From Syntrophomonas sp. UBA5288 (GTDB taxonomy: Bacteria > Bacillota > Syntrophomonadia > Syntrophomonadales > Syntrophomonadaceae), in contig DHSK01000138.1 in NCBI GenBank assembly GCA_002408445.1, forward strand, positions 1 through 25,264: a stretch of 25,264 bases of DNA, given 5' to 3'. The notes under the pieces were generated by a model, which saw nothing but the letters and a program-made list of their open reading frames with translations, did not search any database and had not been told where the DNA came from. This document shows, piece after piece, positions 24,045 through 25,264 of this stretch. Positions within the stretch are counted from its first letter, which is position 1. The number at the start of each line of letters is the position of its first letter. The translations under genes were made by a program, and so were the position numbers.

Positions 24045-24170
24045 ATGTTTAGCGGATTTACACGCAAAGATTTTATGCAGGCATTAATTGGCGGCACTTT
24101 TATGGCCGTTCTGGGCTATGCCATTGTGGCCGGTTTCATGCTGGCTTTTCAGAGTGTATTCATAAAATGA
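24045..24170 (+). CDS. 41-aa single-helix membrane microprotein
   Basis: A short frame missed by ordinary length cut-offs. It begins MFSGFTRKDFMQALIGG and continues with one hydrophobic helix (about 15-38) rich in Gly/Ala/Met, ending VFIK. The positive residues near the N-terminus (Arg7, Lys8) suggest an N-in topology. CAGGTGAT precedes the ATG at a normal distance. A strong promoter with a palindromic operator lies directly upstream. I do not know a family. It could be a toxin-like peptide, a regulator of a membrane partner or a small subunit. No antisense antitoxin is evident. Confidence 0.7.
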   Translation: MFSGFTRKDFMQALIGGTFMAVLGYAIVAGFMLAFQSVFIK

Positions 24171-24199
24171 CCGTATAATAAGCTTTACCAGCGGGGAAG

Positions 24200-24231
24200 A
24201 CTCCTGATTAACAGATTTGTTTAACGGGAGT
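24200..24231 (+). promoter_or_regulatory. Hairpin holding the ribosome-binding site of the DUF5658 gene
   Basis: ACTCC (24200-24204) pairs with GGAGT (24227-24231), extended by TTAA/TTAA and two pairs between. The right arm contains GGGAG, the ribosome-binding site for the TTG start at 24241. In the message this could hide the site. It could also be a weak attenuator; no U-run follows. Confidence 0.35.
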
Positions 24232-24240
24232 TAACTTAAG

Positions 24241-24591
24241 TTGGAAAAGTCACGACAGTTTAAAACTTTCTACCGCGGACTGGCCCTTGTCATCGTTTTA
24301 AATATCTATGACATGGTTTCTACCCTGTACTGGTGCACGGTGGCAGGCGAGGCAACCGAAGCCAATCCTCTCCTTTATCAGTTGATGCTCATAAATCCTG
24401 CCCTGGCAGTCGGCTTCAAGACCTTGATGGTCCTATTGTTTGCCGGCTTGATGCTGCTGGCTGCGCGAATGGATATTAAGTTGGCCATCCGGGGTACATA
24501 TATTGTAGCCTTGATATACCTGCTGCTGGCAGGCTGGCATATGATACTGCCGCTACTGCCGACTATCCTTGCTTTTGCTGTCACACCCTAA
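24241..24591 (+). CDS. DUF5658-like small membrane protein
   Basis: A 116-aa protein with three or four hydrophobic helices (about 12-33, 52-74, 82-110). The first ends in NIYDMVSTLYW and is followed by GEATEANPLLYQLM, the pattern of the DUF5658 family in which an Asp in helix 1 and a Glu-Asn-Pro motif are conserved. The function of the family is unknown. The start is a TTG, with GGGAG 10 nt upstream inside a hairpin. It may be cotranscribed with the 41-aa gene 70 bp before it. Its last 11 bp overlap the end of the convergent acetyltransferase gene. Confidence 0.78.
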   Translation: MEKSRQFKTFYRGLALVIVLNIYDMVSTLYWCTVAGEATEANPLLYQLMLINPALAVGFKTLMVLLFAGLMLLAARMDIKLAIRGTYIVALIYLLLAGWHMILPLLPTILAFAVTP

Positions 24592-25069
24592 AGCCATAGA
24601 TGGCCAGGTCCCGTTCCACCTCATCCAATTCGGCCACTCCCGGAAGCAGGCCCCAGCGTTTAAAACCCAGCTTTTCCACCAGGCTGATACTGGGCTCATT
24701 GTGTGCAAAAATCAAGCCTACCAAAGTCTTTATATGCAATTGAGGACACTGACTCACAGCATATTCAAACATTCTTGTCCCCACCCCACTCCTACGATAC
24801 GACTTGGCAATATACAAACTTATCTCCACTGTGGCATGATAAGCCGGTCTGCTGTTAAAGGGCTGGAATCCCAGCCAGCCTGCTATCTCCTTCTCCTCCG
24901 CCACCCACAACGGCATTTTCCCCGGCAGGTGAGCCTCGAACCAGGGTATACGGCTTTCGACACTTACTTCACTGCTATTGGCAGTAACCATTCGACCGGC
25001 TATAGTGGAATTAAATATAGCCGTGATGGCTTCCAAATCTTCTCTTGCCGCATCTCGAATTATCATCAT
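24581..25069 (-). CDS. GNAT N-acetyltransferase, phosphinothricin-acetyltransferase-like
   Basis: A 162-aa acetyl-CoA-dependent acetyltransferase. The N-terminal MIIRDAAREDLEAITAIFNSTI, the WVAEEKEIAGWLGFQPF strand and HATVEISLYIAKSYRRSGVG (about 79-98, with the acetyl-CoA loop RRSGVG) follow the bar/pat-type subfamily that acetylates small amines such as phosphinothricin or methionine sulfoximine. The true substrate is uncertain. LVGLIFAHNEPSISLVEKLGF is the usual C-terminal helix with the N-x-P-S motif. I start at the first of two adjacent ATGs (25069), with GGGAGGG about 5 nt upstream. Longer frames upstream run through a dispersed repeat and are rejected. Confidence 0.88.
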   Translation of the reverse strand: MMIIRDAAREDLEAITAIFNSTIAGRMVTANSSEVSVESRIPWFEAHLPGKMPLWVAEEKEIAGWLGFQPFNSRPAYHATVEISLYIAKSYRRSGVGTRMFEYAVSQCPQLHIKTLVGLIFAHNEPSISLVEKLGFKRWGLLPGVAELDEVERDLAIYGFRV

Positions 25070-25103
25070 TGTTCCCTCCCAAGCATATTGAAATTTAATA
25101 CTA

Positions 25104-25192
25104 AAATTAGACGCTGAAGACACTCCAACCTTAATAGCGACCATCGGGAGCATAAGTAGTGCCCGTAGGGTGAATATTATGAATGACGCTGA
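25104..25192 (+). repeat. Dispersed repeat, long copy
   Basis: Blocks 25104-25124 and 25176-25192 are identical to the copy after prfC but are separated by 51 bp. On the plus strand the whole stretch is open in one frame from 25092 to a TAA near 25232, reading LDAEDTPTLIATIGSISSARR and then IMNDAESYPKYPEGGIFLA. No clear start exists before the ATG at 25179. The end of the window after that holds nothing I can identify. Confidence 0.8.
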
Positions 25193-25264
25193 GTCCTACC
25201 CTAAATACCCTGAAGGAGGCATTTTCTTAGCATAAGACTAGCAACAATTGCAGGGGTGGGGTGT

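Noticed and set aside
24569..25117. 182-codon plus-strand frame opposite the GNAT gene
   Set aside because: Antisense to a clear acetyltransferase; its translation shows no family features.
1..25264. tRNA, rRNA, phage attachment site, restriction-modification or toxin-antitoxin genes
   Set aside because: None was recognised on either strand when reading through; a tRNA scan was not run.

Overview
The window looks like chromosomal DNA of a Gram-positive, probably anaerobic and spore-forming member of Bacillota (Clostridia). A Peptococcaceae/Desulfotomaculum-like host is my inference. The reasons are pyruvate formate-lyase with its activase, copper-amine-oxidase-type stalk domains on a wall amidase, SLH surface anchoring, DegV, a DUF421/DUF4363 pair, strong AGGAGG ribosome-binding sites and several TTG/GTG starts. 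No species call is possible from sequence reading alone.

Layout. 1-4.2 kb: fermentative pyruvate metabolism (pflB-pflA, plus strand) facing a cysteine-desulfurase-like aminotransferase. 4.2-4.6 kb: no gene, but a MITE-like inverted-repeat element of about 144 bp. 4.6-7.5 kb (minus strand): a small unknown protein, a membrane diguanylate cyclase with an I-site, and an L-lactate permease. 7.6-16.4 kb: a GC-richer block. A LytTR response regulator and a 7TM-type sensor kinase (minus) diverge from a small RpoA-CTD-like protein and a 1,864-residue surface protein (plus) made of Ig-like folds, three GLUG-repeat units and three SLH domains. 16.5-18 kb: a bidirectional terminator, an N-acetylmuramoyl-L-alanine amidase (minus) and an unlisted 49-aa arginine-rich protein (plus). 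18-22.4 kb (minus): DegV, an HPr-like small protein, release factor 3 and an MFS drug-type exporter. 22.4-22.7 kb: a GC-rich, hairpin-dense non-coding stretch that may be a structured RNA. 22.7-24.6 kb (plus): small membrane proteins (DUF421, DUF4363, a 41-aa microprotein behind a strong promoter with a 40-bp operator-like palindrome, DUF5658). 24.6-25.3 kb: a GNAT acetyltransferase (minus) and one copy of a dispersed repeat shared with the region just downstream of prfC.

How genes may work together. PflB/PflA convert pyruvate to acetyl-CoA and formate, and LctP could bring lactate into the same pool. The LytTR system sits head-to-head with the surface-protein operon and is the obvious candidate regulator of it, but no binding site was proven. 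The most unusual items are the stand-alone alpha-CTD-like protein leading the surface-protein operon, the protamine-like 49-aa protein, the palindrome-controlled 41-aa membrane peptide, the structured segment at 22.45-22.63 kb and the dispersed repeat pair.
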